In this document: positions 37,283 through 46,650 of the stretch, piece by piece | Layout: every line of letters begins with the position of its first letter | Position numbering within the stretch: position 1 is the stretch's first letter | Source: Lutimaribacter salitolerans | Lineage (GTDB): Bacteria; Pseudomonadota; Alphaproteobacteria; Rhodobacterales; Rhodobacteraceae | Length of the DNA stretch: 64,000 nt | Direction: 5' to 3' | NCBI RefSeq assembly: GCF_042677865.1 | Contig: NZ_JBHUDD010000157.1 | Span: 24,252 to 88,251, forward strand | Position numbers and translations under genes: made by a program | Notes under the pieces: model-generated | The model's input: only the letters and a program-made list of their open reading frames with translations | Databases searched by the model: none | What the model was told of the DNA's origin: nothing

Positions 37283-39478
37283 ATGAGCCTTGCCAACAAA
37301 CTGGCAGAAGAGCGCCGCGCAAGGCTGGCGGCGGAACGCCTGCTTGAGCTCAAGCAGGCAGAGCTGTTTGCCGCCAACCGCAAACTGGGCCAGCACGCCA
37401 AGCAGTTGTCGGATGAAATCACCGAAACCCGCGCCCAAGTGGAAACCATCAAGGACGAGAATCTGCGCGTCAAATCCGACCTGACCGAAGCCCGACAAAA
37501 GATCGAGATCGCAGAGCGCCGCCTGTGGCTGTCGATCGAGACGATTCAGGACGGTTTCGCCTTTTTCGACGCGGATGACCGGATGATCGCGGCCAATAAT
37601 GCCTATGTGGGCTTTTTCGACGGGCTGGAAGAGATCCAGACCGGCATCACCTATCCGCGCATCCTGCAACTGCTGACAGAAGAAGGGATCGTGAACATCG
37701 GCGATATGAATCCCGCCGAATGGCGTGCCATGATGATGAAGCGCTGGCAATCGCCCAACCCGGAACCCTTTGTCATCCGCACATTCGACGATGCCTATAT
37801 CAAGCTGATCGATCAGCGCGGGCATGGCGGCGACGTCGTCAGCCTTGCGCTGAACATCACGGCTGCGGTGCGCTACGAATCCGAACTGCGCGAGTCCCGC
37901 AAAAAGGCCGAGGCCGCGAACCGCGCGAAATCGGCCTTTCTGGCCAACATGTCCCACGAAATCCGCACGCCGATGAATGGCGTGGTGGGCATGGCAGAAC
38001 TGTTGTCCGATACCCGCCTGACCGAAGAACAGCAGCTTTATGTCAACACCATCCGCAACTCGGGCGAGGCACTGCTGGTGATCATCAACGACGTGCTGGA
38101 CTACTCCAAGATCGAGGCGGAGAAGCTGGCGCTGCACCCGGAACCCTTTGATCTGGAACGCTGCATTCATGAGATCGTGATGCTGTTGCAGCCTGCGGCT
38201 CGCGACAAGGGGCTGGATATCCTGATGGATTACGACCTGTTCCTGCCCACGATGTTCGTCGGCGATCCGGGGCGCATCCGGCAGGTTCTGACCAACCTGA
38301 TGGGCAACGCGGTCAAGTTCACCGTCTCGGGCCATGTGCTGGTGCGGGTGGTGGGCATGACCGGCGACAATGACGAATGCCATCTGCACATCACGGTCGA
38401 GGATACCGGGATCGGCATTCCGCCCGACAAGGTCGATCATGTATTCGGCGAGTTCAACCAGGTCGAAAGCGAGCGCAACCGACAGTTCGAAGGCACCGGG
38501 CTGGGGCTGGCGATTTCGCGTCGTCTGATCGGGTTGATGGGCGGCAACATTTGGGTCGACAGCGAGGAAGGGCGCGGATCATCCTTCGGGTTCAAGCTGG
38601 TTCTTCCGGTGGCCGAGGCCCATGCCGGTGCCCCCGTTCTGCCCGCCACCCTGCGCCGCGCGCTGGTGGTGGACGACGTCGAGATGAACCGCCGCATTCT
38701 GCAAAAACAGATGGAGGTTCTGGGCATCGAAACCGTGCTGTGCGACAGCGGTGCCGCCGCGCTGGAGGCGCTGACAGACGGGTTCGATCTGGTGCTGAGC
38801 GATCACAACATGCCCGGGATGGACGGTATGGAACTGGCCGCCACGATCCGCGCGCGCGGCGGCGATATGCCGATCCTGATCCTCAGCTCCAACCCCACGC
38901 TGGCCGAGAATGACCCGGCCCGCGCCCATGTGCAGGCGGTGATGCAGAAACCCACGCCGCGCGCGCATCTGTTCGCCCGGTTGCAGGGGCTGGGCCTGGG
39001 CGCGTCAGGCCCGGAACCGGCACAGCCGACACAGGCGGCGACCCCGCCTGCGCCACCTGCGGGGCGCAAGATGCGGGTGCTGGCCGCCGAGGACAACCGC
39101 ACCAACCGGCTGGTCTTTGGCAAGATGGTGCAGGATCTGGATATCGATCTGGAATTCGCCGCAAACGGCGTCGAGGCGGTGCAGCAGTTCGAAAGCTTCG
39201 CGCCGGACATGATCTTCATGGACATCTCGATGCCCACGATGGACGGCAAGACCGCCACCGCCGAAATCCGCAAGCTGCCGGGCGGCGACCTGCCCATCGT
39301 CGCGATGACCGCCCACGCGATGGAGGGGGACCGCGAAACCATCCTGGCCGCCGGGCTGGACGACTACCTGCCCAAACCCCTGCGCAAATCCGCGATCTGG
39401 GCGGTCATCGCCGCACATTGCCCTGCCGATGCGCGCGATCCGGGCGCAGGTGTGCAACCGGATGCGGCCAGCGCGTGA
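37283..39478 (+). CDS. Soluble hybrid histidine kinase with PAS and two receiver domains
   Basis: The 731-residue protein starts at ATG 37283 after CGGAGAACGGGC. It has an N-terminal coiled coil (about 5-85), a PAS-like sensor (LWLSIETIQDGFAFFDADDRMIAANNAYVGFF), HisKA with H225 in ANMSHEIRTPMNG, ATPase boxes NAVKFT, DTGIGIP and FEGTGLGLAI, then two receivers: ALVVDDVEMNRR...VLSDHNMPGMDG...MQKPTP and VLAAEDNRTNRL...IFMDISMPTMDG...LPKPLR. Both keep the phospho-accepting Asp and the Lys. There are no membrane helices, so it is cytoplasmic. No partner regulator is adjacent; it abuts yaaA tail to tail. Confidence 0.95.
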   Translation: MSLANKLAEERRARLAAERLLELKQAELFAANRKLGQHAKQLSDEITETRAQVETIKDENLRVKSDLTEARQKIEIAERRLWLSIETIQDGFAFFDADDRMIAANNAYVGFFDGLEEIQTGITYPRILQLLTEEGIVNIGDMNPAEWRAMMMKRWQSPNPEPFVIRTFDDAYIKLIDQRGHGGDVVSLALNITAAVRYESELRESRKKAEAANRAKSAFLANMSHEIRTPMNGVVGMAELLSDTRLTEEQQLYVNTIRNSGEALLVIINDVLDYSKIEAEKLALHPEPFDLERCIHEIVMLLQPAARDKGLDILMDYDLFLPTMFVGDPGRIRQVLTNLMGNAVKFTVSGHVLVRVVGMTGDNDECHLHITVEDTGIGIPPDKVDHVFGEFNQVESERNRQFEGTGLGLAISRRLIGLMGGNIWVDSEEGRGSSFGFKLVLPVAEAHAGAPVLPATLRRALVVDDVEMNRRILQKQMEVLGIETVLCDSGAAALEALTDGFDLVLSDHNMPGMDGMELAATIRARGGDMPILILSSNPTLAENDPARAHVQAVMQKPTPRAHLFARLQGLGLGASGPEPAQPTQAATPPAPPAGRKMRVLAAEDNRTNRLVFGKMVQDLDIDLEFAANGVEAVQQFESFAPDMIFMDISMPTMDGKTATAEIRKLPGGDLPIVAMTAHAMEGDRETILAAGLDDYLPKPLRKSAIWAVIAAHCPADARDPGAGVQPDAASA

Positions 39479-40255
39479 TCAGGCCGCCTTTTCCGCCGCC
39501 TCGGCGCTGCGCAGGAACACCGGCTTGTCGGGTTCCGACAGATCGGACTGCCAGACATAGCCGCCCATGTCGAACCCGCGCAGCGAGTCGGGGTCGGTCA
39601 GGCGGTTTTCCATGATGAACCGCGCCATCGAGCCACGCGCACGCTTGGCGTAGAAGCTGACAACCTTGGGACCACCCGGCTTGTCCTCAAGGAAAACCGG
39701 CGTGATCACCCGCAGCGTCAGCGCGTTCTGATCGACCGCGCCGAAATATTCCTGACTGGCGCAATTGACCAGCGTGCTCGCCCCCACCGCAGCGGCGCGT
39801 TCGTTGATCGCACGGGCGATCCGGTCACCCCAGTAGTCATACAGCGTCTTGCCGCGCGGCGTTTTCAGACGGCTGCCCATTTCCAGCCGGTAAGGCTCGA
39901 TCGCGTCCAGCGGGCGCAGCAAGCCATACAGCCCCGACAGGATGCCGAAATGATCCTGCGCCCAGCGGATCGCATCCGCGTCCAGCGTCGCGGCCTCGAA
40001 CCCCTGATAGGTGTCGCCCGCAAAGGCGTAGACGGCGGGCTTGGCCTCCATCCCGCCGAAGTCGCGGAACCGTTTGGCATTCAGCTTCGCCAGATTCTCG
40101 CTGATGTGCATGAGTTTTTGCAGATCGCCCACGGTCAGCCCCTGCGCCACCCGCGCCAATTCCCGGGCCTGTGCCGTGAATTCGGGCGTTGTGGGGGTGA
40201 TCCCGTCCACCGGGGACATATCCAGTTTCTTGGCGGGCGATACGACTGCGAACAT
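39479..40255 (-). CDS. yaaA: Peroxide stress protein YaaA (DUF328/UPF0246)
   Basis: The 258-residue protein starts MFAVVSPAKKLDMSP, the family's opening, with LMHISENLAKLNAKRF, PAVYAFAGDTYQGFEA, ILSGLYGLLRPLDAIEPYRLEMGSRL and FYAKRARGSMARFIMENRL. In E. coli YaaA limits free iron and DNA damage during hydrogen peroxide stress. The stop codon directly abuts that of the convergent kinase. The gene lies 34 bases downstream of recQ on the same strand, a DNA-repair-themed neighbour. Confidence 0.96.
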   Translation of the reverse strand: MFAVVSPAKKLDMSPVDGITPTTPEFTAQARELARVAQGLTVGDLQKLMHISENLAKLNAKRFRDFGGMEAKPAVYAFAGDTYQGFEAATLDADAIRWAQDHFGILSGLYGLLRPLDAIEPYRLEMGSRLKTPRGKTLYDYWGDRIARAINERAAAVGASTLVNCASQEYFGAVDQNALTLRVITPVFLEDKPGGPKVVSFYAKRARGSMARFIMENRLTDPDSLRGFDMGGYVWQSDLSEPDKPVFLRSAEAAEKAA

Positions 40256-40289
40256 CTTGGGCCTCCGGGGGATGCTGATTGAACGTGAC

Positions 40290-42335
40290 CTAGTCCTCGG
40301 CGCGCAGAACGTCCAGAAACGCCGGGCCGAAACGGTCGAGTTTCTGCTGCCCCATGCCCGGCACCCGGCCCAGATCGGACAGGGTCGCGGGGCGGCGCTC
40401 GGCCATGTGGCGCAGGGTCGAGTGTGTGCAGGACATCGGTTTTTCCGTGCCGTCCGCCCCGCGCTGCAATTCCTGCTGAACGGCGATCAGCTTGTCGAAC
40501 ACAGTGCCAGCCGCGCGCCCGGCCAGCTTTTGCCGTGTGGGGTGCATGGCCTCGGACGCGCCGGTGATGATTTCCAGGAAGGCGCGGCCATAGCTGTCCA
40601 GCTTCTTGGCCCCGACCCCGTTGATGCGCGCCATCTGGTCCAGATTGGCGGGGCGCTGTTCGGCCATCTCGATCAGGGTGCGGTCGTTGAAGATCATGTA
40701 GGCGGGCAGGCTTGCGGCCTCAGCCAGCGCGCGGCGCTTGGCTTTCAGCGCGGACAGCAGCGGCGCATCCTCGTCGCTGACCAGTTCGCGCACGGCGGGG
40801 CGGCGGTCTGGCTTGGCCAGGCTGTCGCTGCGCAGGGTGATGGCCTGCTGATCGCGGAGGATCGGCAGGGCGGCGTCGGTCATGGTCAGCGCGCCATGAC
40901 GTTCCGGGTTGGGGCGGATCAGGTCGTGCCCCATCATCTGCCGGAATATCGCCTGCCATTGCGCGCGGTTGAAATCGCGGCCCACGCCAAAGGTCGGCAG
41001 GCGGTCATGGCCCCTTTCACGGATCTTGTCGGTGGTGGTGCCGGTCAGGATGTCGATCAGGTGGCCCGCGCCGAACCATTCCTCGGTGCGCAGGATGGCC
41101 GACAGCGCCTTGCGCACGGCTTGCGTGCCGTCAAACGTCTCGGGGGCCTTGTCGCACAGATCGCAGTTGCCACAGGGCGTGGCGGTCTCGCCGAAATAGC
41201 CCAACAGGGTCTGACGGCGGCAACCCAATGCCTCGGCCAGCCCCAGAAGGGCGTTCAGCCGCGCGTGATCGGCCATGCGGCGCTCTGGCGGGGCCAGCCC
41301 CTCGTCGATCTGGCTGCGGCGCAGGCGGATGTCATCGGGGCCGAACAGGGTCAGGGTTTCGGCCGGGCCGCCATCGCGCCCGGCGCGGCCGATCTCCTGA
41401 TAGTAGCCTTCGATCGACTTGGGCAGATCGGCATGGGCGACCCATCGGATGTCGGGTTTGTCCACGCCCATGCCAAAGGCCACGGTGGCGACCACGATCA
41501 ACCCGTCCTCATGCGCAAACCGTGTCTCGACCTGGCGGCGATCCTCGGCCTGCATCCCGCCGTGATAGGCGCAGGCGCTGTGCCCTGCGTCGCTCAGCGC
41601 CTGCGCCAGTGTTTCGGTCTTGGCGCGGGTGCCGCAATACACGATGCCCGACTGCCCCTTGCGCGCGGCGGCAAAGGACAGGATCTGCTGGCGCGGGCCG
41701 TTCTTGGCGGCAAAGGCCAGGTGGATGTTGGGCCGGTCAAAGCCGCGCAGGAACGCGCGCGGCGGCTGTCCATCGAACAGGCGGGTCACGATCTCTTCCT
41801 GCGTTTCGGCATCCGCCGTGGCGGTAAAGGCGGCCAGCGGCACGCCCAGGGCGCGGCGCAATTCCCCGATGCGCAGGTAGTCGGGACGGAAATCATGGCC
41901 CCACTGGCTGACGCAATGGGCCTCGTCCACCGCGATCAGCGACACGCCGATGCGCCGCAGCATCCCCATGGCCGACCCGGCGGCCAGCCGTTCGGGCGCG
42001 ATATACAGCAGCTTCAGCCGCCCCTCGTCCAGCGCCTGCCAGACGGCATCGGTTTCCTCGTCCGTGTTGCCCGAGGTCAGCGCGCCTGCCTCGACCCCGG
42101 CCTGCCGCAGGGCACGGACCTGATCGCGCATCAGCGCGATCAGCGGCGAGATCACCACCGTCACCCCGTCGCGCATCAGCGCGGGCAGCTGAAAGCACAG
42201 CGATTTGCCCCCGCCCGTGGGCATGATGGCCAGCACGTTTTCGCCCGCCGCCACGGCCTGCACGATCTCTTCCTGCCCGGGGCGGAAGGCATCGAAACCG
42301 AAAATGTCGCGCAAAAGGCCGGTGGCCGTGGTCAT
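40290..42335 (-). CDS. recQ: ATP-dependent DNA helicase RecQ with two HRDC domains
   Basis: The 681-residue helicase has motif I MPTGGGKSLCFQLPAL, motif II VDEAHCVSQWGHDFRPDYLRI, motif III AFTATAD, motif VI QEIGRAGRDG and the zinc-binding CRRQTLLGYFGE...CGNCDLC. After the winged-helix domain come two HRDC units (DRTLIEMAEQRPANLDQMARINGVGAKKLDSYG and STLRHMAERRPATLSDLGRVPGMGQQKLDRFG) instead of the single one of E. coli RecQ. It unwinds DNA in recombination and replication repair. Upstream, the yggT gene is on the same strand 91 bases away. Confidence 0.97.
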   Translation of the reverse strand: MTTATGLLRDIFGFDAFRPGQEEIVQAVAAGENVLAIMPTGGGKSLCFQLPALMRDGVTVVISPLIALMRDQVRALRQAGVEAGALTSGNTDEETDAVWQALDEGRLKLLYIAPERLAAGSAMGMLRRIGVSLIAVDEAHCVSQWGHDFRPDYLRIGELRRALGVPLAAFTATADAETQEEIVTRLFDGQPPRAFLRGFDRPNIHLAFAAKNGPRQQILSFAAARKGQSGIVYCGTRAKTETLAQALSDAGHSACAYHGGMQAEDRRQVETRFAHEDGLIVVATVAFGMGVDKPDIRWVAHADLPKSIEGYYQEIGRAGRDGGPAETLTLFGPDDIRLRRSQIDEGLAPPERRMADHARLNALLGLAEALGCRRQTLLGYFGETATPCGNCDLCDKAPETFDGTQAVRKALSAILRTEEWFGAGHLIDILTGTTTDKIRERGHDRLPTFGVGRDFNRAQWQAIFRQMMGHDLIRPNPERHGALTMTDAALPILRDQQAITLRSDSLAKPDRRPAVRELVSDEDAPLLSALKAKRRALAEAASLPAYMIFNDRTLIEMAEQRPANLDQMARINGVGAKKLDSYGRAFLEIITGASEAMHPTRQKLAGRAAGTVFDKLIAVQQELQRGADGTEKPMSCTHSTLRHMAERRPATLSDLGRVPGMGQQKLDRFGPAFLDVLRAED

Positions 42336-42426
42336 GGGAACCCCGTCAATTGATCCAGATATGGTCAGTCACGGGTATCTCATACCAAGATTTGGGGAAG
42401 CAAGGCCATTTCGCCCCGCCTGCGTA

Positions 42427-42711
42427 TTACCGCAGCAGCAGTTCCGGCAGGATGAAGTCGCGCAACGAGATGATGATGATGAACACCACCAACGGGGCCA
42501 GATCCAGCGGTCGGGTGTCGGGCAGGATGCGGCGGATCGGCTCGTAGATCGGCTCCAGCAGCCGGTTCAGACCGTACCAGATCTGCCCCACAAGTTGCTG
42601 ATTCACGTTCAGCACGTTGAAATTGATCAGCCAGCTCATGATGATATGGGCCAGCAGGATGAAGAAGATCACATCGAGGATCAGGGCCAGCGGGCCATAC
42701 AGTGCCATCAT
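42427..42711 (-). CDS. YggT family membrane protein
   Basis: The 94-residue protein has two membrane helices (LALILDVIFFILLAHIIMSWLI and LAPLVVFIIIISLRDFILPELLL) separated by the family motif LNRLLEPIYEPIRRILPDTRPLDLAP. YggT proteins are linked to osmotic stress and, in some bacteria, to cell division or shape. Two adjacent ATG codons (42711 and 42708) can serve as start; GAAAGG lies about 10 bases ahead. It is divergent from the thioesterase gene. Confidence 0.92.
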   Translation of the reverse strand: MMALYGPLALILDVIFFILLAHIIMSWLINFNVLNVNQQLVGQIWYGLNRLLEPIYEPIRRILPDTRPLDLAPLVVFIIIISLRDFILPELLLR

Positions 42712-42836
42712 GCGCGAATACCTTTCGTTGTTGGCGCCAGAGGTAAGCCGCCGCGCGCCCGAGGGCAAGAGTGCCGCGCCGTTCCTGTTGACCTTTGGCC
42801 CGCACCAAGGCAATCGGCCCGGCACAGGAGGCCCTG

Positions 42837-43370
42837 ATGTATCCGTTCATTCGCCTTGCCACCCAGTGGCGCCGCGCCCGCCGCATGCCCGACCTGCCGC
42901 TGGACGGCGTGCACGTGTCGCATCACCTGTGCTTGCCGTGGGATCTGGACCCGTTCAACGAGCTGAACAACGGTCGCACCCTGACGCTCTATGACACCGG
43001 GCGCATCCCGCTGGCCCATCGCATCGGGTTGCTGGCCGCGCTGCGCGACAATGGCTGGGGGCTGACCATTGCCGGGGCCTGCATCCGCTATCGCCGCCGG
43101 GTGCGGATGTTCGACCGGGTCGAGATGCGCAGCCGGGTGCTGTACTGGGACCATCGGTTCATGTATCTGGAACAATCGATGTGGTGCGAGGCCGAGTGCA
43201 CCAGCCATGTGCTTTATCGTGCGGCGACGGTGGATGAAAACGGCATCGTCGGCACCGACCGTCTGCTGGCGGCCCTTGGTCATCCGGGGGCGCAATGCAC
43301 CCTGCCCGACTGGGTGGCCAAATGGATCACCGCCGAGGATGCCCGGCCCTGGCCGCCAATGCAGGATTGA
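42837..43370 (+). CDS. Hot-dog acyl-CoA thioesterase-like protein (4HBT)
   Basis: The 177-residue protein resembles the 4-hydroxybenzoyl-CoA thioesterase group: PWDLDPFNELNNGRTLTLYDTGRI carries the usual D-x-x-x-H-x-N-N position (here DPFNELNNG), and FDRVEMRSRVLYWDHRFMYLEQSMWCEAE is the second strand-rich part. AGGAGG 5 bases before ATG 42837 fixes the start. Substrate unknown. Confidence 0.88.
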   Translation: MYPFIRLATQWRRARRMPDLPLDGVHVSHHLCLPWDLDPFNELNNGRTLTLYDTGRIPLAHRIGLLAALRDNGWGLTIAGACIRYRRRVRMFDRVEMRSRVLYWDHRFMYLEQSMWCEAECTSHVLYRAATVDENGIVGTDRLLAALGHPGAQCTLPDWVAKWITAEDARPWPPMQD

Positions 43371-43441
43371 CGCGAAACGCACTGTCTTGCCAGTGACATG
43401 CTTTGCCGCTCTTATGCCCCTTGACCAACGGGGGATCGGGC

Positions 43442-44785
43442 ATGGCAACGGCGACACAGCGCAAACGGATCTGGGGCTGGTATTTCTTTGACTGGGCCAG
43501 CCAGCCCTACAACACGCTGCTGATCACCTTCATCTTTGCGCCCTATGTCAAGGAACTGATGGACGACGGCGCGGCGGCGCAGACGGCCTGGGGCTTTGGC
43601 ATCGGGGCGGCAGGCTTTGTCATCGCCATTCTCGCCCCGGTTCTGGGCGCGCTGTCGGATCTGTCGGGCAACCGCATGCGCTGGATCTGGGGATTCTCGC
43701 TGCTGTATGTGGTCGGAGCCTACGGGCTGTGGTGGGCCGCGCCCGGGGATTTCAACCTGTACCTGATCCTGCTGTCCTTTGCGATCGGCATGATCGGGAT
43801 GGAGTTCGCCACGATCTTTACCAATTCCATGCTGCCCGACCTTGGCCCGCGCGATCAGATCGGGCGGATTTCCGGCAACGGCTGGGCCTTTGGCTATGCC
43901 GGGGGGCTGGTGGGGCTGGTGATCATGCTGCTGTTTCTGGCCGAAAGCGCGGACACCGGAAAGACCTTTATCGGTCTCGATCCGATATTCGGGCTGGATG
44001 CAGAGGCGCGCGAAGGCACCCGCGCGGTCGGACCCCTGACCGCGATCTGGTATGCCGTCTTCATGATCCCGTTCTTCCTGTGGGTGCGCGACCCCAAACC
44101 CACCCGGGCCCCGCGCGGCGCGGTCAAGAAGGCGCTGGCCGAGGTCGTGGCCACGGTGCGCGCTTTGCCGCAGTTTCCATCGCTCTTTGCCTATCTGGGC
44201 AGTTCGATGTTCTACCGCGACGCGCTGAACGGGATGTATGTGTTCGGCGGTATCTACGCGGCGGGGGTGCTGGAGTGGTCGGTGGTCGATACCGGCATTT
44301 TTGGGATCGTGGCCATCATCACCGGCGCGATCTTTGCCGTGATCGGCGGGCGTGCGGATGACCGGTTCGGGCCAAAGCCGGTAATCGCGGCCTGCATCCT
44401 CGTGCTGACCTTCGTGGCGATATCCATCGTCTTCATCTCGCGCGACAGCGTCTATGGCATCGTGGTCGGGGCGGACTCGTCCCTCCCCGACATCGCGTTC
44501 TACGTCATGGGCGCGCTGATTGGCGCTGCGGGCGGGGTCATTCAGGCCGCCAGCCGCACCATGATGGTCCGGCAGGCCCATCCCGACCGCATGGCCGAGG
44601 CATTCGGCCTCTATGCGCTGGCAGGCAAGGCGACCTCGTTCCTGGCGCCGACGGCGATCGCCATAACCACGGCGGCCACTGGCAGCCAGCAGTTGGGCGT
44701 TACACCGCTCATCGCCCTTTTCCTTGTCGGCCTTATCCTGCTAGCATTGGTCAAACCGCAAGGGGATCATGCCGATGCTGCGTAA
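43442..44785 (+). CDS. MFS transporter of the UMF1 (Atg22-like) type
   Basis: The 447-residue protein has about twelve membrane helices and the UMF1 opening WGWYFFDWASQPYNTLLITFIFAPYV, followed by GALSDLSGNRMRWIW, FTNSMLPDLGPRDQIGRISGNGWAFGYAGGL and GGVIQAASRTMMVRQAHPDRMAEAFGLYALAGKATSFL. Related proteins export amino acids from yeast vacuoles; bacterial substrates are mostly unknown. Its 3' end overlaps the mepA start by 17 bases. Confidence 0.92.
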   Translation: MATATQRKRIWGWYFFDWASQPYNTLLITFIFAPYVKELMDDGAAAQTAWGFGIGAAGFVIAILAPVLGALSDLSGNRMRWIWGFSLLYVVGAYGLWWAAPGDFNLYLILLSFAIGMIGMEFATIFTNSMLPDLGPRDQIGRISGNGWAFGYAGGLVGLVIMLLFLAESADTGKTFIGLDPIFGLDAEAREGTRAVGPLTAIWYAVFMIPFFLWVRDPKPTRAPRGAVKKALAEVVATVRALPQFPSLFAYLGSSMFYRDALNGMYVFGGIYAAGVLEWSVVDTGIFGIVAIITGAIFAVIGGRADDRFGPKPVIAACILVLTFVAISIVFISRDSVYGIVVGADSSLPDIAFYVMGALIGAAGGVIQAASRTMMVRQAHPDRMAEAFGLYALAGKATSFLAPTAIAITTAATGSQQLGVTPLIALFLVGLILLALVKPQGDHADAA

Positions 44786-45701
44786 CCTGACGATTGCCGC
44801 TCTGGTGATGGGCCTTGCCGCCTGCGGCAACGCGGGCAGCGATTCCCGCAACGCGGCACCTCGGGTCTCGACCCAGCAAGAGATTCCGCAATCGATGCGC
44901 GGGGTCGAGGCACGGCAGCTTTTCGGCGCGGCCCCGGCCGGTTCGAGACAGCAATCGGAACCCATCGGCGGCTATGCCAAGGGCTGTCTGGCGGGCGGTG
45001 TGCAACTGGCCGAAACCGGCCCGACATGGCAGGCAATGCGGCTCAGCCGCAACCGCAACTGGGGCCACCCCGAGGCCATCGACTTCATCCAGAAACTCAG
45101 CGCCAAGGCAGCACAGCAGCCCGGCTGGAACGGCTTGTATGTCGGTGATATCAGCCAGCCGCGCGGCGGCCCGATGCTGACCGGTCACCGCAGCCATCAG
45201 AACGGTATGGATCTGGACATCTGGATGCTGCCTGCCAGCCGTCTGAACCTGTCGCGGCAGGAGCGAGAGAACCTGTCTTCGATCTCTTTGCGTCGCGCCA
45301 ACGGGGCCTATGTGAACGACAACTGGACCAAAGCGCATCACGAGATCATGAAGGCCGCCGCCCAGGACCCAAGGGTCGAGCGGATCTTCGTCTTTCCCGG
45401 CGCCAAGGTGAAGATGTGCGAGGACGAGACCGGCGATCGCGCCTATCTGCGCAAGATCCGGCCATGGTACGGGCATCACTATCATTTCCACGTCCGGCTG
45501 ACCTGCCCGCGCGGCGCACGCAATTGCGAGCCGCAGGATCCCATCCCCGCCGGGGATGGCTGCGCCGATGCCAAACAGTGGCAGCGCAATATCCTGAACC
45601 CGCCGCCGCCCGATCCGTCGGCCCCCGCGCCGCAACCGCGCCGCGAATACACGCTGGCCGATCTGCCCAATCAATGTGTTTCGGTTCTGCAATCCGACTG
45701 A
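44769..45701 (+). CDS. mepA: Penicillin-insensitive murein endopeptidase
   Basis: MepA cuts the D-Ala-mDAP cross-links of peptidoglycan. The 310-residue precursor has a lipoprotein-type signal (NLTIAALVMGLAACGN, lipobox cysteine near residue 19). The LAS metallopeptidase residues are seen in GHRSHQNGMDLDIWMLP (zinc His and Asp) and WYGHHYHFHVRLTCPRGARNC, with extra cysteines that may form disulfides. ATG 44769 overlaps the MFS gene; ATG 44775 is also possible. It shares one base overlap (TGATG) with the next gene. Confidence 0.95.
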   Translation: MPMLRNLTIAALVMGLAACGNAGSDSRNAAPRVSTQQEIPQSMRGVEARQLFGAAPAGSRQQSEPIGGYAKGCLAGGVQLAETGPTWQAMRLSRNRNWGHPEAIDFIQKLSAKAAQQPGWNGLYVGDISQPRGGPMLTGHRSHQNGMDLDIWMLPASRLNLSRQERENLSSISLRRANGAYVNDNWTKAHHEIMKAAAQDPRVERIFVFPGAKVKMCEDETGDRAYLRKIRPWYGHHYHFHVRLTCPRGARNCEPQDPIPAGDGCADAKQWQRNILNPPPPDPSAPAPQPRREYTLADLPNQCVSVLQSD

Positions 45702-46570
45702 TGCGCGCAGCCATTGCCCTTTGCCTGCTGACCGCCTGCGCGGACGGGTCGGATGCGCCCGCCCGGTTCCTTGGAGCCTATACATGGCAGGTCGAGGATG
45801 CAGAGTTCGGCGGGTTTTCCGCGATGCATCTGTCCGACGACGGAATCGGCGTTATCGCCGTCAGCGATCGCGGCATGATCCTGCGTGGTCGGATCGAGCG
45901 GCAGGACGATGCCATCACCGGCGTGCAGATCGACGATTTTGCCGCCATCCGCACGGACCTGCCCGCAGGTCAGCCATCCATGCGCGACAGCGAAGGTCTG
46001 GCGGTCGCGCCGGATGGCACGACCTATGTGAGTTTTGAAGGCATCACCCGGGTGCTGCGCCTGTCGCCGGATGGCCCTGCGACCCGCCTGCCCGATCACC
46101 CGGCCTTTGCAGATCTGCAGGCCAATGCCGCGCTGGAAGCACTGGCGATCGACGCGCAGGGACGGCTGTACACCATGCCGGAAAAATCCGGCGGGCTTGA
46201 TCTTCCGTTTCCGGTATGGCGGTTCGACGGAACGGGCTGGCAAACGGCGTTCCACATCACGCGCGACCCGGGCTTTTTGCTGGTCGGGGCCGATTTCGGC
46301 CCTGATGGACGGCTTTACGTTCTTGAACGCGGCTTCAACGGCATCGGGTTTCGCAGCCGCGTGCGCAGGTTCGACATGCCGTCCAGCGGAACCCGTACAG
46401 GAGAGGTGATGTTCGCCGCGCCGGTGTGGCGGCACGACAACCTTGAGGGCATATCTGTCTGGCGGGACGAGCAGGACCGCACCCGGCTGAGCATGATTTC
46501 CGACGACAATTTCTTTCGCCTGCAACGCACCGAGATCGTCGAGTACGTCATCGAAAACCCCTTGCAATAA
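45701..46570 (+). CDS. Esterase-like activity of phytase family lipoprotein
   Basis: The 289-residue protein has a short lipoprotein signal (IALCLLTACADG). The rest is a beta-propeller-like domain: FGGFSAMHLSDDGIGVIAVSDRG, DSEGLAVAPDGTTYVSFEG, LEALAIDAQGRLYTMPEKSGG and DNLEGISVWRDEQDRTRLSMISDDNF, which fits the phytase-like esterase domain (acidic pairs in SEGLA and NLEGI are the probable metal ligands). It acts at the envelope; its substrate is not proven. Translation is coupled to mepA. Confidence 0.92.
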   Translation: MRAAIALCLLTACADGSDAPARFLGAYTWQVEDAEFGGFSAMHLSDDGIGVIAVSDRGMILRGRIERQDDAITGVQIDDFAAIRTDLPAGQPSMRDSEGLAVAPDGTTYVSFEGITRVLRLSPDGPATRLPDHPAFADLQANAALEALAIDAQGRLYTMPEKSGGLDLPFPVWRFDGTGWQTAFHITRDPGFLLVGADFGPDGRLYVLERGFNGIGFRSRVRRFDMPSSGTRTGEVMFAAPVWRHDNLEGISVWRDEQDRTRLSMISDDNFFRLQRTEIVEYVIENPLQ

Positions 46571-46650
46571 GCGCGGGTGCGGCGTAGGTGCGGCGTGCCC
46601 TGCGGTCTGCGGGGCCAAGTCTCCGCAACCTTGTAAAAACGGATCACATC

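Noticed and set aside
46571..46650. Possible preQ1 riboswitch ahead of yhhQ: TGCGG/CCGCA stem with CAAG/CTTG pseudoknot and A-run
   Set aside because: The order of pseudoknot strand and A-rich tail does not fit the known preQ1-I layout, and stems are very short; a covariance search would be needed.
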